From the NCBI GenBank assembly GCA_013398955.1, contig VWPU01001214.1, positions 102,001 to 166,000 on the forward strand: 64,000 nt of DNA, written 5' to 3'. Under the pieces are notes generated by a model. That model had not been told where the DNA came from, did no database searches, and saw only the letters and a list, made by a program, of their open reading frames with translations. Source of the stretch: Callaeas wilsoni (lineage: Eukaryota; Chordata; Aves; Passeriformes; Callaeidae). The position numbers were made by a program, and so were the translations under genes. The stretch's first letter is position 1; each line of letters opens with the position of its first letter. This document shows positions 24,301 to 36,605 of this stretch, in pieces.

Positions 24301-26363
24301 TTTTCCACCTGACAAAACAGCTCCATCAGAGAACGGGGATGGAGAGATTAAACTGATTTCAATGCCATCAAAACCGAACCTCAATATTCATACAGGCAGC
24401 AGTTTGTCTTCAAATGAGCTCAGATTACAATTTTGAACGTATGCACCCTGTTGTAGGTGTGTACCAGGTGAAAATTATAAAAACCAGACTGATAATACTA
24501 AAGTGCAGATTAAATTTCTGCCTGCCCCTGAAATGTTAAGCTCAGCCCAGATAAAACAACCTCCTGAAAGCCAAACACCAGTGCCTACATATCACCTTTT
24601 TCACTCTCAGCACAGCAGACACCCCTGTCTGTGAAACTCTCGGCTAATGTAAAAGACAGCTTTAAGTCCCAATGCAAATGCAGAAACAGAAAACAGAGTG
24701 ACACATCTTAAGGCAAATTGGTTTGGAGCTACTTTGTGTCCCCTTCTGTTCCTCTCCTTTCTCCACGGGGATCAAAGCTGGCTGCTCCTGCTCTTGGGAG
24801 ACAGAGAACTCCTACACCTCCTCACGTCAGCCAGCATCTCATCCTGCCCCTGCTGCTGGGATCCAGCAGCTCCTCAGCCCCAGGGACAATAATCTGCATT
24901 TTGGAACCAGTTTTTAGCCCTCTCACCACATAAATCATCAAAAATTTTTTGCTCAGTTTGCCTGTGCAGTGCCTTGAGAATGTGGCTGTTACCAAGGAAC
25001 ACAAATGAGTGGAGCCAACACACCAAACTTTCTAGGTTTAAAAGGACCAAGCAAACAACCCACCCTTCAACCCAGAATATATAAAGGGTAGGTGATCTCT
25101 TGATATTTCAGAGAGAGATCTGCCTCAAATCAGGCCAAATGCGATGTAAAAACAGGCCACTACCTCCAGGTTGACTTCTCCAAACCCCAGGCACGAAGAG
25201 AAATAATTCACCAGCACATCACCACCTTGCTGCCACTTAGATAATGGTTGAGAGAAAGGAAGATTGCTTGGAAAAAAAAAAAAAAATCAAACAATATAAG
25301 GAAAAGCTTTAGGTTGAGAAGATCTTTGTGAGTTTTGAAGTAAGTCCCAAGTATGAGTACACAGGAAATTTTGTAGAGCTTGGAGGAAGAAGCTCAGGGA
25401 GTTGTATGGATGGAGGTGGTGGATGGGGCATGGATTGAGAGGGATTCCAGGATTAATTCATTGGCAGACTCATAACTGGCTCCTATTGTGGACACAGCCA
25501 TGGAGTGAGGCTACAGAGCACATGGAATTTACCCAGTTTTGGAAGGAATGGGGTTTAATCTTGCCCAGGGCTTGGAGGCTGATAGTTGACCCCACTTTTG
25601 TGTTGAACGGGCATTTAGCCCAAATCATAACCCAGGTCATCGTTAGCAGAGCTTCCAAAAATATATTTGAGCCCACTTATGAAAATTAAGCAGAGCAACA
25701 AAATTATTAATAATTGCTAGGGAAAAAAGGCAGGAAGTAGGGGAGATTAAAAGAAGATGATGTATTAGACTGGAAAGAGCGAGTCTCCAGAAATTATCCT
25801 CATTTTTTTTTAAGTTGAAATGGGTGAAAGTATTTTACAAAAGTTGTTTTTAATGAGACATTTTCTCTACATCATATCAGGACAGAACTGTGAACTTTTT
25901 TTAATGGAATTACTTGACAAACTGATCAGTGCCATATCACTGCCTCCAGACACAGTTCTTTTAATGATGTCCAAACTACTTAACTATTAAAATGAAATTG
26001 TGAGCCAGCACAGTAGGAAGTAGATTGAGCAAGCTGAAGATCAAAGAAGATACCATCACAGTGGCCTTTGTGTGCTCACTGTAGGTTTGCTCTAACTGAA
26101 GGGTAAAGGTAGTGGTGAATTGAATTAGATTGGGTTGGTTCTGTACCAGAGCACTGAAGGCAACATAAAAGAAGGGTCAAATAAAATAGCACGAGCCTAC
26201 CTTACCCTGGGCAAGATTAAAACTGAGTCTGTAATGCCACGAGCCATTTTATCACTTCGTGTAAACAGTGCTGGTGTGCTGGGAACACAAACTTCAGCAA
26301 TTTATGTATTTATTGTATTGTTCTGTACATTCTATACACACACGATTTACGCACAGGTAAATG
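21326..26363. other. Unique non-coding stretch
   Basis: No gene or repeat family is recognised. Poly(A) runs occur near 23447 and 25269. Unique blocks at 21600-22050 and 23560-23860 look like possible conserved non-coding DNA but were not separable from background by eye. An open frame of 95 codons at 25402-25689 is unusually Trp-rich and has no recognised homologue. Confidence 0.5.
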
Positions 26364-26511
26364 AAATCGCAGAATCACAGATCAATTTGGGTGGGAAAGG
26401 ACCTTAAAGCTCATCTGGTCGCACCCCTGCCAAGGGCAGGGACACTTTCCACCCCACCAGGTTGCTCCAAGCCCTGTCCAACCCGGCCTTGGACACTTGC
26501 AGGGATGGGCT
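26364..26511 (-). mobile_element. CR1 LINE 3'-end fragment
   Basis: Antisense CR1 3' end. On the plus strand it opens with 'AATCGCAGAATCACAG' (tail repeats). It continues with 'GGTGGGAAAGGACCTTAAAG', 'GCCAAGGGCAGGGACAC', 'GGTTGCTCCAAGCCCTGTCC' and 'CGGCCTTGGACACTTGCAGG'. It is 5'-truncated at about 148 bp. Confidence 0.93.
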
Positions 26512-29500
26512 TTAATGTCTACCAGGAGATTTTTCTTAAAAGAAAAACTGAGTAAAGGAAAAGATGCTACAAGAGTCCCTCATTTCCAAATGAAATTTGG
26601 AAAGGAATGCGTGAGGTAGACACAAAGCTTTCCCAGACACTTGGACACTGCAAAAGAACTGGAAAAGATAAGGTTTTTCCCTCTGCTCCTACTCCCTCCT
26701 GACCTTCACAGCACAGATTTTTGGTACAGAATAAAGTTAAATCAATGAGTGAAGAAATGAACCCTTTTGGAAACAGTAGAGATGCCGTGAGCGCTGCCCT
26801 TCCTTAGAGAACTTAACTCACCTGGTACTGGCAGTGAGATTAAATCACATGAAATACACAGCATCTCTACACAGCCCTAATTTTGGGAAAGGCAAGCACA
26901 GAATGGAATCCAATGGGTAACAACACAAAAAACCCACAAATTTTCATTGACAAAGACCTGGATTTAAGGATTTTGTATTTGCACCTATTAAAACAACACC
27001 AAACCCACTTATTTCTTCTTCCAGGTTTTTGCTCTTTTACTCACTTTGAATTTGCACTCTTTAGGACTATTTTCAGCTGCCTTTAGACTCTTGTTTTTAA
27101 CAATCCCAGGCTAAAACAGTGACCAGACTGCAGGAGAGACCATCGACACTTCAGGACAAAAGTGATTTATTATTTACCTTTGCACTTAATTCCACAGCCA
27201 CTCCTTCTCCAGGAACAGCACAGACATGCAAGCACACACAATTTTAAAATTTATTTAAATGAAATGTAAATAAATTTTAAATATTAGCAAGAAGCTACAG
27301 GTGCTCAGGGAGAAGTTACTTGTGTTTTATGGGATTCATTTTCTGCACAGTATGTGGAGAGAATTAGCTACAAAACTTTCTGTTATTACCCAGAGAAGTT
27401 GCCTGTTTAATTCTCCTTGTGTTGTTTAGAAGATTTACCCCTTTGTGTTGTTTTAATATTTAAAATATCAGAGTTTGAGCAGGGGAACAGGGAAGGGAGG
27501 AGAGGTTTGGGTGTTTTAGATGTATCCAGGGGGTGTTCCAGGGGTTTTGAGGGTCCATCCATCCCTGCCAGGGTCCCACCTTGCAGATGGTGAGCCTGGG
27601 CAGGTCCTTTCAGCCTAAATACATTCCTACTCTGAGCATTTGTGCTAAATTCCATGGAAAATCCTCACTCTGAATTAAACAAGATTGAAACAATCCTCTG
27701 ATACCATCCCTGCATCAAAACTAAAATCATTGCCACAAGAGGAGACAGATTTATATAAGACATAATAGGTAGAAAGAAATTACTGATACAGGACCTATTA
27801 ATTTTCCTTAAAAGAAGGAAACAGCAAATTAGTCCCTGAAATAGAACAGTCATAGAACAAAACCTACCCATGAGCTCCCTCCTTGCATGATTTTTTCGAT
27901 TTTTGTTTTGTCTGGGGTGTTTAATTTTGGCATTTTGCTTCACTAAAGCTGAGAGGAGCAGCTCATTTTGGAGCCCTGATGAATCACTTGGTTAGATCTC
28001 CAAAACAACTGTGATCTGAGATAATACAACTGGTGCATCAAGGAATCCTTGGATCTTCAGTGAAGGAACAGAGCCCCAAGGCACACACAATTTCACTAAA
28101 GTTTCTATGTTCTCATCCACTTCATAATTACACGTGGAGAATTTTAATTTGCATTTTTGCAGAAGTTAAAAAAAAAAAGAATAGCATCACACACTTTTTT
28201 CTCCCCCACAGATTTCGCAAGCTTCATGTCACACCATGAATTAAAATTGTTTCATTAACAGAGATTAATTGAACCCCACGTTGCTTGGCCAAGTGGGTTA
28301 CATCCTAAGTTTCAGTGTCACAAGATGAAATCAAGGAGCAGATTTGAGTGTGATCATCTAAAGTAGTAAACTCTGCAACTTCGAACTCAGAGAACTGAAA
28401 CTTGACTAGCATTGGATTTCACCTGCCAAAATTCCAGCAATTCCAGTTTCAGGAATATTTCCACACTCCTCTGAAGTTTATTATCTTTATTCCCCTAACT
28501 CCATAATATCATATACACTCTATATATCTTGTTTTAAATTTGAAACCTTAGTTTTCCACATAATCCTTGATCCAGAATTCTTTGGTTTTGTGGCAACAGA
28601 AGAAGAAAAAAAAGAAGGGAAAGTAAAAATATGCTGGATTTAGACTAACTTTGCCTTTTGTTATTTGTAGATATATGATTGTATATAAATGAACAGTGGC
28701 ATTTCTCTGGTTTAAATTAATTTTGGTGGCCTTGTCACAAAACCCAGATATTTTCTGTAGCACAAGATGGAGAAACAAGGAGGAAACAAAATCCAAGATT
28801 AAGCTAAAAAAAGAAAAAAGGCAGTTTTCCTCTCCCTGACCTGTTCCCTATGAGTTCCCCATCATGGGCTTTTTGATGAGATGGGCACTTTTGTAACTTG
28901 CAGAGTATTAAAAATATTATCACAGCTCAAGACATCTTAGTAGGCATCACGACAACATAAATAAAACGTTAATTACGCTGATAATAAGATTTAACTACTA
29001 TTAGAGGCCTGGTAATTTGCCAACGGTAAAAAGTACTCCGGTGGTATTTCAGCCTATATGGGGAAAGTGAACAGAAAAAAATTCAAACCTTCCACTGTTC
29101 AGTTTTAATTTATGCTCGCTGGAGTTGTGGCACAAGGTGTATTTTCATTTTAACCTCCTTCAGCATGAGCACCTCAGCAAAGTGTCCTCACCAAACATGA
29201 AACGTTTCTCCTTTCCAAGTCTTTCACTATATTTAGTAACACTCCAAAGCCCAAAGACAACATTTGCCAAAATCCTTAATTTCATAAAAACAGAACCATG
29301 TTTTTACTCCAGACTACACCAGGTTAAAGGAGATCTTATGGTCCCATTTTTTCATATTAATTTCAGAAATAAACTATTTTGTTACAATACAAGTTGAATG
29401 TCCTTCACTACAACAGTTTCCCAGTTCACAGATATCTTCCAAGAGTGATGCACTTCAGTCTGGAATTACTCAGATAACCTTAAAAACCCTTCTGCACGAA

Positions 29501-31277
29501 GATGAGGTGAAGGGCAGTGTGCAAAATCAAGTGAGAAGAGTTTTCCTTGTGGGCATTTTCAAAAGATCAACCATTTACATTAAAAAACAAAACCGAACCA
29601 ACAAACCAAAACACAACTTTTGAAATAAAACAGAGTTCTCAAGAAATAAACCAGATTACAAAAATTACGAGAGCACCACTTTCTTTCTCTCCTTTTTCCT
29701 TTAGGCTGAGCAAAGCCAAATTCCACCCATTGACCCCTTAGCAAAGACTCACCGGGGACTGCAGGACACGTCCCTGCAGAGGAGCCACCGGCCCGTGGTG
29801 GTGACAGCTCTGGAGAGCAGCAGGGCCACCACAGAGTCAGGGAAGTGGCCCTGCAGAAGGGCTCCCTGAGCCTGGATGCTCAATTAGCAAAACCACCCGA
29901 AGGAACAATATTTGTGGGTCGTATTAAATACAGCAGAGTGGCTAAAGGCTCCTTCGCCTTGTGAAACTTCTCAATCTCTCTTTTAAGGAGAAAAACCTGG
30001 AAGAACTTTCTCCCACCTGTGTGTCAGCTGCGATTTAATCTCCACAGTTCCCTGCAGGGCTGAAATACCTCAATCAGCTTCACCTAGTAGCAATTTCCTC
30101 CATCCCCAGCAGCTGGGGGAAGGCACAACAACCTGGAAAAAGCCACCTGCCCTCCCTAAAGTTCAGGGCAGGTGTTCAGCGCTCCTGCTTCCTGAAAAGT
30201 GCTGCATGGGATGTTGCTCAGCATCTTCTGGAATTTTAGAGTGCAGCTCCCCAGACCAGGGCTGTGATCCTCCATCCTCTCTATCTGGCACACAAACTGC
30301 ACATGGTCACATCTTATTGTTTCAAGGATAAAGATTGTTCAAGGCGTCTGACACTACATTTAAATTATTCATCCCCCGGTATTATTTATTCATCAGCTCT
30401 TGAGTTATCTTGCTTTGCTGAAGTACCTGGTTTTTATTGCTCACAGGGAAGAAAAAAAACAAAACATGCCATTTTGGTTTTTTTAATTGAGATTTTTGGG
30501 ACTTTTTCAAGCAGCTGATTGGGTGGCACTGGTAACACCCTGTGCTGGGTGTTGCCAAGTTTGGAACAAGTGTCATTCCTGAGTGCAGGTACTGGAAGGT
30601 GCTGCCAAGCCCTGCACTCGATTTTCAGTGACCTGGCCAAGCTCTGAATTTCTGGGGAGCAATAGAGGATTCTGAGACACCCTTCTGAGGGCCACAGATT
30701 TTATCTGGTGCTCTACGTGAGGGGTTGGATCTCTGGCGGGTGTGATATTTGGGTATGTGAGGGATATGTCTCACCCAGACTGCCACCAGAGTACCAATAA
30801 TCAAAAATCTTTAGTGTGAAACCGCTCCTTTATTTGGAAGTGCAGCATGGAGCAGCCTCAGCCCCTTGTCTGTTACTGTATAAAGCAAATACTGAATGTC
30901 TTTTATATCTTCAGACCATCATTTTTTTCCTCTGGGCACTGCTAGCCAGCAAAACTTGGGCTGAAAGAGCCATAAAATTGTGTTTGGGAGTGCACAAACC
31001 TGGGAAAGACAGAACTTCACAGTGTTTGGGTCTCATGCTCTGGAATAAAAGTGTATTTTTGGACCTACAGTTCTTTTATTATGGTTTCTTTACTCTGTGA
31101 TTGCACAGCACTTTTGATTTTTAAACTGGAGACTCCCCCAGCCACGAATGGAAATATTTCTGACCAGAACTGCCACAAGGTGACATTGGCAATCACATTT
31201 GTTTGTGTTTGAAGTGGAAGCACAAGAGGACAATCCCAAAATTTCTTCAAAGCACAAAAAATGTTGATATTTTCATG
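26512..31277. other. Unique AT-rich non-coding stretch
   Basis: No gene is recognised. An A-run lies near 28168. A CpG-retaining unique patch lies at 28940-29050. A 10-bp-stem hairpin is at 30531-30556. A sequence near 30710 faintly resembles a retroviral primer-binding region but has no matching LTR. Confidence 0.5.
30531..30556. other. Short inverted repeat (10-bp stem)
   Basis: GGTAACACCC and GGGTGTTGCC are complementary at nine positions with one G-T wobble, around a six-base loop. No flanking extension of the stem is visible, so it is too short to call a microRNA precursor. Confidence 0.5.
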
Positions 31278-31505
31278 ATGAACACAGAATTATTTAGGTT
31301 GGAAAAGTCCTGTAAGACCTTCAAATCCAACTCCCAGCACTGCCAAGGCCAGCACTAATCCATGTCCCCGAGTGACACATCCACATGGCTTTGGAATCCC
31401 CCCTGGAATGGGACTCCACCACTTCCCTGGTCACCTCTTTTGTGTTTGACAACCCTTTCAGGGAAGAATTTTTTTCCCTAATACCTGATCTAAACCTCCC
31501 TAAAG
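31278..31505 (-). mobile_element. CR1 LINE 3'-end fragment (second subfamily)
   Basis: Antisense CR1 of a subfamily different from the copies with the 'CCATGGGCAGGGACA' motif. It shows 'AGGTTGGAAAAGTCCTGTAA', 'CCAACTCCCAGCACTGCCAA', 'CCATGTCCCCGAGTGACACA', 'GGGACTCCACCACTTCCCTG' and 'GACAACCCTTTCAGGGAAGA', then 'CTAATACCTGATCTAAACCT'. Its divergence suggests an older copy. Confidence 0.9.
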
Positions 31506-33522
31506 CACTTGTAGGAGTGCAGAGTTAAAACTGAGACTTTCCTAATTATGGAGGGAATACATAAGGTCTCATACCGTCCTGCAGTGAAACCCCCAGTACT
31601 CCAAAACACATTTAAGAGGAAAGTTAAACTACAACAGAAATTATCCCGCTTCCCAATTTTGCAGACACCACACTAACAAAGCCCCTGCTCACCCTGGTGG
31701 TTTTTTGCACCATGACTTGTCAGTAAGGTTTTCAACATAAAAACAAAAAAAAACCAAAACAAGAACCAGGTCTGCAAGGCTTAACTCACCAGTTCAGACA
31801 TTTCTCTTGCAGTTAAAAGTTGGCTTGCGATGAAGGCTTCAGTCTGGGAACAATCTTTACCCACTTGAAGGGGAAAAAATCCCAACATCTTACTCCTAGG
31901 CACTGTTGTTATGGTGGTATAAATTGCATTTTATCAGTTTCAGCTGTTTTTTTGCCTGGCCTGTACATAAAAAGCTGTTTTTAAGCTGAAGTCCTTCAAG
32001 GTTTACTAACCAAATTTTGCTATCAGTTACACATGCAGCCCTATTAATGCTAATGAGCTGCTTGAATTTAAGCAAGGGTAGAATTTGATCTTTCCCCTGT
32101 TATGTTGTAGGCTGTCTAGGTATTTGTCTGCTTTAACTTAAAATCTGTTTAGCAATTTCTCCTCTCTAATGAGGAAATCTTGTAAAACCAGATCACAAAG
32201 TGCCGAAGGTACAACACCACCAGGTCAGAACTGCATCTCCTCTCCGACAATGACCACTGCTGGGTGTTTCCTAGAGAGAACCCAAAGCCTTGAAATGAGC
32301 TATTACGGAATAGTTTGCCTAGAGAAAAATATTCTTGACCTGCCTCTCTCCTGGCTTGTGCTCTGAACCGTGAGTTTCCCATTCTTTACAGACTTTTTAA
32401 AAACAGGTTCCTATAATCAGATCCGTGAATGACAGTCCAATTTTGCGGCTACAGAGGGGCCTGTGCGGTGTGTGCACAACAGCTTCCATTAATACCCAAT
32501 TACTCCATGTATTTACAAGCCATTTACTTTGTTAAGATTGCAATTCATTCTGCAGTGCTTCCAAAGCAAAGCCTCCTCTTCGGATCAGCTCACATTACAA
32601 CCCTGGCCACAGGTTTTTAATAATTTCTAATTTAAGAAAAATTAGCACTTAATTACAATGAGTTTGAACTCTAGAAGGGCTGCAGCAATTAGACCCTTTC
32701 CCTTTTCCCTTCCTGCCTGTCTCTGCCCTTCTTTCACCCACACACTGCCAAAAGAACATCAAAACTAAAAAATCCAGTGTTTGCTTTAAGAACAGTGGCC
32801 ACTTTTAACTTTGTACCCTGATACTTGTAATGATGCAGCATTTGTTTGTCTGATCATTTCTTTCCAGGCCTTTCCTCATCCGGTTCACAGCAAACACTCG
32901 CTCTGTGTGAGTTGAGTTTAGAGAAACTAGTTTAGAGAAGTTTAGAGAAAAAGAGATTAAATAGAAAGAATTACCTGTGCGATTTTAGAACCTGTGTAAT
33001 TGTATATTAATTTCTGTAATTGTCTATAGATGTATGTATTATCTCTGATATCCATCAGCCTCTGTGCACAGGCCGGGCAGTATACAAGAGGAAGAAAATG
33101 CATCACCTCTACCAGGGATTCTGGTGGGATGTGACGTTACCTAACCCAAACTGTTCCCAGGAGGCCAGCACTTCTGAGTCCCTGATTTTCTGGATAGCAA
33201 GTACGAGCTCCTTCCCAGCTGCAGCTCAGCTCCAGGGATGTGTGCTCCAAACAGGGTGTGAGGATCTGTGTGTTTGATACCTGGAGCCCGGGGGGAGCCG
33301 GTCTTTGCTCACATTCCCGTGCTGTGGCTCCTATCTATTAGCACAGGAACCACTCTCCCCACCAAAGAGTCCTGACAATTAACTACCGCTCCTAAACCAC
33401 GCAGCTATTTCACAGAGAGCAAGAGAAGGAAATTAGGGATGACAAGTTCAGAGTATCAGGTTTGAAGAGCACTGGAGACTCTGGCACTCAGGTCTGGGGT
33501 GAGCTGTGTGGGTGGTGTACCA
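31506..33522. other. Unique non-coding stretch
   Basis: No gene is recognised. It contains the short AGTTTAGAGAA repeat listed separately and a GC-richer unique patch at 33060-33320. Homeodomain-like 'ATTAATGCTAATGAG' lies near 32043-32057 in otherwise unremarkable sequence. Confidence 0.5.
32914..32950. repeat. Short AGTTTAGAGAA tandem repeat
   Basis: Three close copies of an 11-bp AGTTTAGAGAA motif, the first two separated by ACT and the third sharing its start with the end of the second. It is a small local duplication. Confidence 0.7.
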
Positions 33523-33665
33523 AAGAATCATGGAGTATCTTGAGTTGGAAGGGACCCAAGGGATCACAGGAGTCCAGCTCCTGGCTCTGCAGAGGAAAAC
33601 CCCAAGAATCCCACCATGTGCCTGAGATCCTTTTCCAAAAGCTTCTTGAACTTGGCTGAAGAGCT
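33523..33665 (-). mobile_element. CR1 LINE 3'-end fragment (third subfamily)
   Basis: Antisense CR1. Plus-strand landmarks are 'AGAATCATGGAGTATC', 'GAGTTGGAAGGGACCCAAG', 'GAGTCCAGCTCCTGGCTCTG', 'CCCCAAGAATCCCACCATGT' and 'CAAAAGCTTCTTGAACTTGG'. This wording belongs to yet another CR1 group known in birds. It is 5'-truncated. Confidence 0.88.
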
Positions 33666-34058
33666 CCCGCTCTGTGCGCAGATCCGAGGGAAGACGTGAC
33701 AAGGTTGTGTGATTTCAGCCTGTGGCATAAAGCAGAAAATGCAAAATCTTCTTGAAATACCTCAGGAGTAGTTGACTTTGCAGTCTTCATGTTTTCAATG
33801 TAAGATTTGGTTTAACAAAGGGGGTCAGTGGGACTCAAGTGGTTCCAGGAGAAGCGGGATTTGCGGAGCACAGTTCCCTCTTCTCTCCAGCGCAGATTCC
33901 TCACTCTGTCACAGCTGAACTGAGGGTGCAGCTTTTTCCTCACTAATCAACTCTGTCCCATGTACCCAGCTGCCCACTTTCATTACATTTGGAGGGAATT
34001 AATAGCATTACAATCCTTATTCTCAGTGGCTAAAATCACCCTGTGGGAACTTCTCGGT

Positions 34059-34757
34059 TGTTTTTAGGATGGTCGGGACGGTTATAGACGAGAGATCTCT
34101 GAGGTTGGGTCTCAGAGTGTGGAGTTTATTTATGAAGGGTGTGGGTACAGTGGCTCTGCTTGGAGCTGCCAGCCACAGCTCGAGGCAGGGCAGAAAAGTG
34201 AGAGAGCAAGAGAAACAAAGGTAAGAGCAAGAGAGAGTAAGGGCAAGGGGAAGTAGTGGAAGTAGTAAAAGGAGAGGGAAAAGAGAGAAAAGAGAGAAGG
34301 AAAAGAGGGAAAAGAGGGAAAAGAGGGAAAAGAGAGTGAGGTGCTCATTTACAATACAATAAATCTTCTGTGTTGAATATTCTAATTTCCATTAACCAAT
34401 CTAGTACCAGATAGAAATCCTATAGCATTTCCATACAGCCTATAAGAATTGTTACATTACCATACTGCGTTACATTTTAAACTCCAGAAACTCCTCTCTG
34501 GACCCCTGCTGCCAAGCCAGTAGGGTCTGCTCTGACCCTTGGACCTGTCTGCAGGCAGAGGGGATTGTTCAACAGAGAGGGGATTACCTTCTGCCGGCCA
34601 TCCCATGGTTCTCCAGTTGTTCAGTAACTAAGGCTTGGTATCTCAAAGCTTGCTTTCATTTCAATCTCACTTATAGTTTCCATATTCTCAGCATCTTTTG
34701 CCAGGCAATCATATTTATAAGGCTTTCCTGTTTCATCTTCCCCAACATCACCCAACA
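34059..34757 (-). mobile_element. Solo LTR of an endogenous retrovirus
   Basis: On the minus strand the unit would start TGTTGGG (34757) and end AAAAACA (34059), giving TG...CA ends. An AATAAA about 65 bp before the end (plus-strand 34125-34130) fits an LTR poly(A) signal followed by a short U5. The layout and wording resemble passerine ERV LTRs, but I cannot assign a named family. A long GA-rich tract (34190-34340) lies inside it. I found no target-site duplication, so both edges could be off by several bases. No internal retroviral genes adjoin it, consistent with a solo LTR. Confidence 0.6.
34190..34340. repeat. GA-rich low-complexity tract
   Basis: About 150 bp of almost pure purine with repeating GGAAAAGAG units at its right end, within the LTR above. 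Long purine-pyrimidine tracts can adopt triplex structures and are prone to length change. Confidence 0.85.
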
Positions 34758-36454
34758 ATTGCGTGCAGACACAGACACATTCTACAGTTATATCCTTCTG
34801 GTTTCCTTAGGAATGAATTTACAAACCCTCGTGGTGTGGAGGTCTTGTGAGTCTTCTGCAAAAGGGTGCAAAGTGGTGAAAAACACAGGAAAGTTGTAAT
34901 GCAGGCATTAAGTGACGGATGAACACATCACCATGCTGAAAACAGTCAAAAGAAATTAAAGAGGTGGGTTAGAAGAATACAGAAGCTGAATGGGCTGGTG
35001 GGAATTGAAACGCTCTGGAAATAGGGTGGAAAAAAAACCAGATAAATGTTTAAATTGCCTTCGAATCCACAGGTAGTCCAGACCAGGGTAAAAAGAAAAA
35101 AAAAATTACTAAAATCACTCAATTCAAAAAGTGATGTGAGGAACTTCCTTTGTATAAGAGATTTCACTTAGGAAACACAAGGAGCACAAATATGAAACTA
35201 CTGCATAAAACCAGCACTTGGCTAATTTGGGCACTTCACATAAATATGGAAACAGAATTGATAGCTTAAAATTTTAAAAGAGTTAGTAGGGAGAATTTGA
35301 ATTAAGCACCCCAAAGTGAGTAAGAATTCCGCCTCAACGGAGAATCGCAGATTTAATTAATCCTCTGCAAAACAATTTGAAATTATCACCCAAATGAAGC
35401 AACTCTGCCTTCAAGATGATTAAGAAGGGACGGGCCAGCCCTGAAATGAGGGACCTGCTGTGCATCAAAAATGCTGCAGAGGAAGAAATCTGAGAATGTG
35501 AGGTTTAAGAAGCTCAACTTCTACCAGAAAAACTGAGAAAGACCTGCCATGGGTGCTATACCATGGATGTTAAAATGGGCTGCATTGCCTAATACTACAA
35601 CAATTGGGAAAGCATTTTGGCCAAAGAGGACAAACCAGCACTTTTCTTTTAAAAGAATTCTTCACCGGCCATCTCCAAATGGGAGAGTGGTGCAAAGGAA
35701 AGCTAAATTGGGTCAGAGAGCTGACACTTCATCCAGCTGCCTGCTCCTGCCATCCAAGCAAGGTTCTGTCTTCCTAGAGGAAGAGAAAGCAAATTTTAAC
35801 ACCTTGAGAGTTCAAAAGCTGTGTTAGAGAATGAACTTTGAGAAGATATGACAGTAAAGTGAAATCATCCATAAGTGGAAGGTATAGGTGCCAATTCTTT
35901 AGAGCTCTCTGGTCAAACCTGCATAATTTATGCATCTTGAGGATACTAAACCTGAGCACTATATGCCAAAAAAAGAAGGAAACTTGGCTTCAGTCTATGG
36001 GCATAAACACTGCCATGTCTTCATTTCTTGGAAATAAACTTTATAAGTCATGATGCTGCCACTAACAAAAGGAGTTTGTCAAACAGGCTCCACAGTAACT
36101 TTATTTTTCAGTTTACAAATATGCAAGGGGTGAACTCAACCCAAATCTGAGAAAATCCTGGTGATGGCAAGTGAACTCTCCAGAGCCTTTGGGAAAAGCG
36201 AATGAAGGAACGTTCAGAGTCAGATTCTGTACATATTTCTGTGTATATATACATGTCATAGATGTAAACACAGACTAAAAGAATTTATTCAATGCCTGGT
36301 GAGAGAAGCTTGAGCTTTACTGGATTTTGCTATAAAAGTTAAAAAAACTTCCTGGTTGCCATTTCCCCAGAGCAAAGAGGGAAATGCCTCCTGCACATCA
36401 TTCAGGTGGTGGACAGTGATATCCTGGTGGTGCTCACAGCCCAAGAACCTGGAT
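34758..36454. other. Unique non-coding stretch
   Basis: No gene is recognised. Open frames at 35549-35827 and around 34946-35167 have no recognisable motif. There is one A-rich run near 35095. Confidence 0.5.
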
Positions 36455-36605
36455 TAGGGTTTATGATCAAGTCCAACCATCCCCCAGCCCTGCCAAGGCC
36501 ACCACTGCCCATGTCCCCAAGTGCCACATCTTTGAAATCCCTTCAGGGATGGGGACTCCACCTCTGCCCTGGGCAGCTGGGCCAGGGCTGGACATTAGGA
36601 AGTAG
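36455..36605 (-). mobile_element. CR1 LINE 3'-end fragment (second subfamily)
   Basis: Antisense CR1 with 'ATCAAGTCCAACCATCC', 'AGCCCTGCCAAGGCCACCAC', 'CATGTCCCCAAGTGCCACAT', 'TCAGGGATGGGGACTCCACC' and 'GCCCTGGGCAGC'. The terminal tail repeats are missing on the left, so the 3' tip has been lost or has diverged beyond recognition. Confidence 0.85.

Noticed and set aside
25402..25689. 95-codon Trp-rich open frame
   Set aside because: No motif, no splice or promoter context, and a long frame on the opposite strand over the same bases.
27480..27640. G-rich stretch with CR1-like wording ('CAGGTCCTTTCAGCCTAAAT')
   Set aside because: Landmark order and tail repeats do not match any CR1 group here; too weak to call.
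30705..30870. Sequence resembling a retroviral primer-binding site ('TGGTGCTCTACGTGAGG') near a possible LTR-like 'CTTTATTTGG'
   Set aside because: The two signals point in opposite directions and no TG...CA unit or terminal repeat could be found around them.
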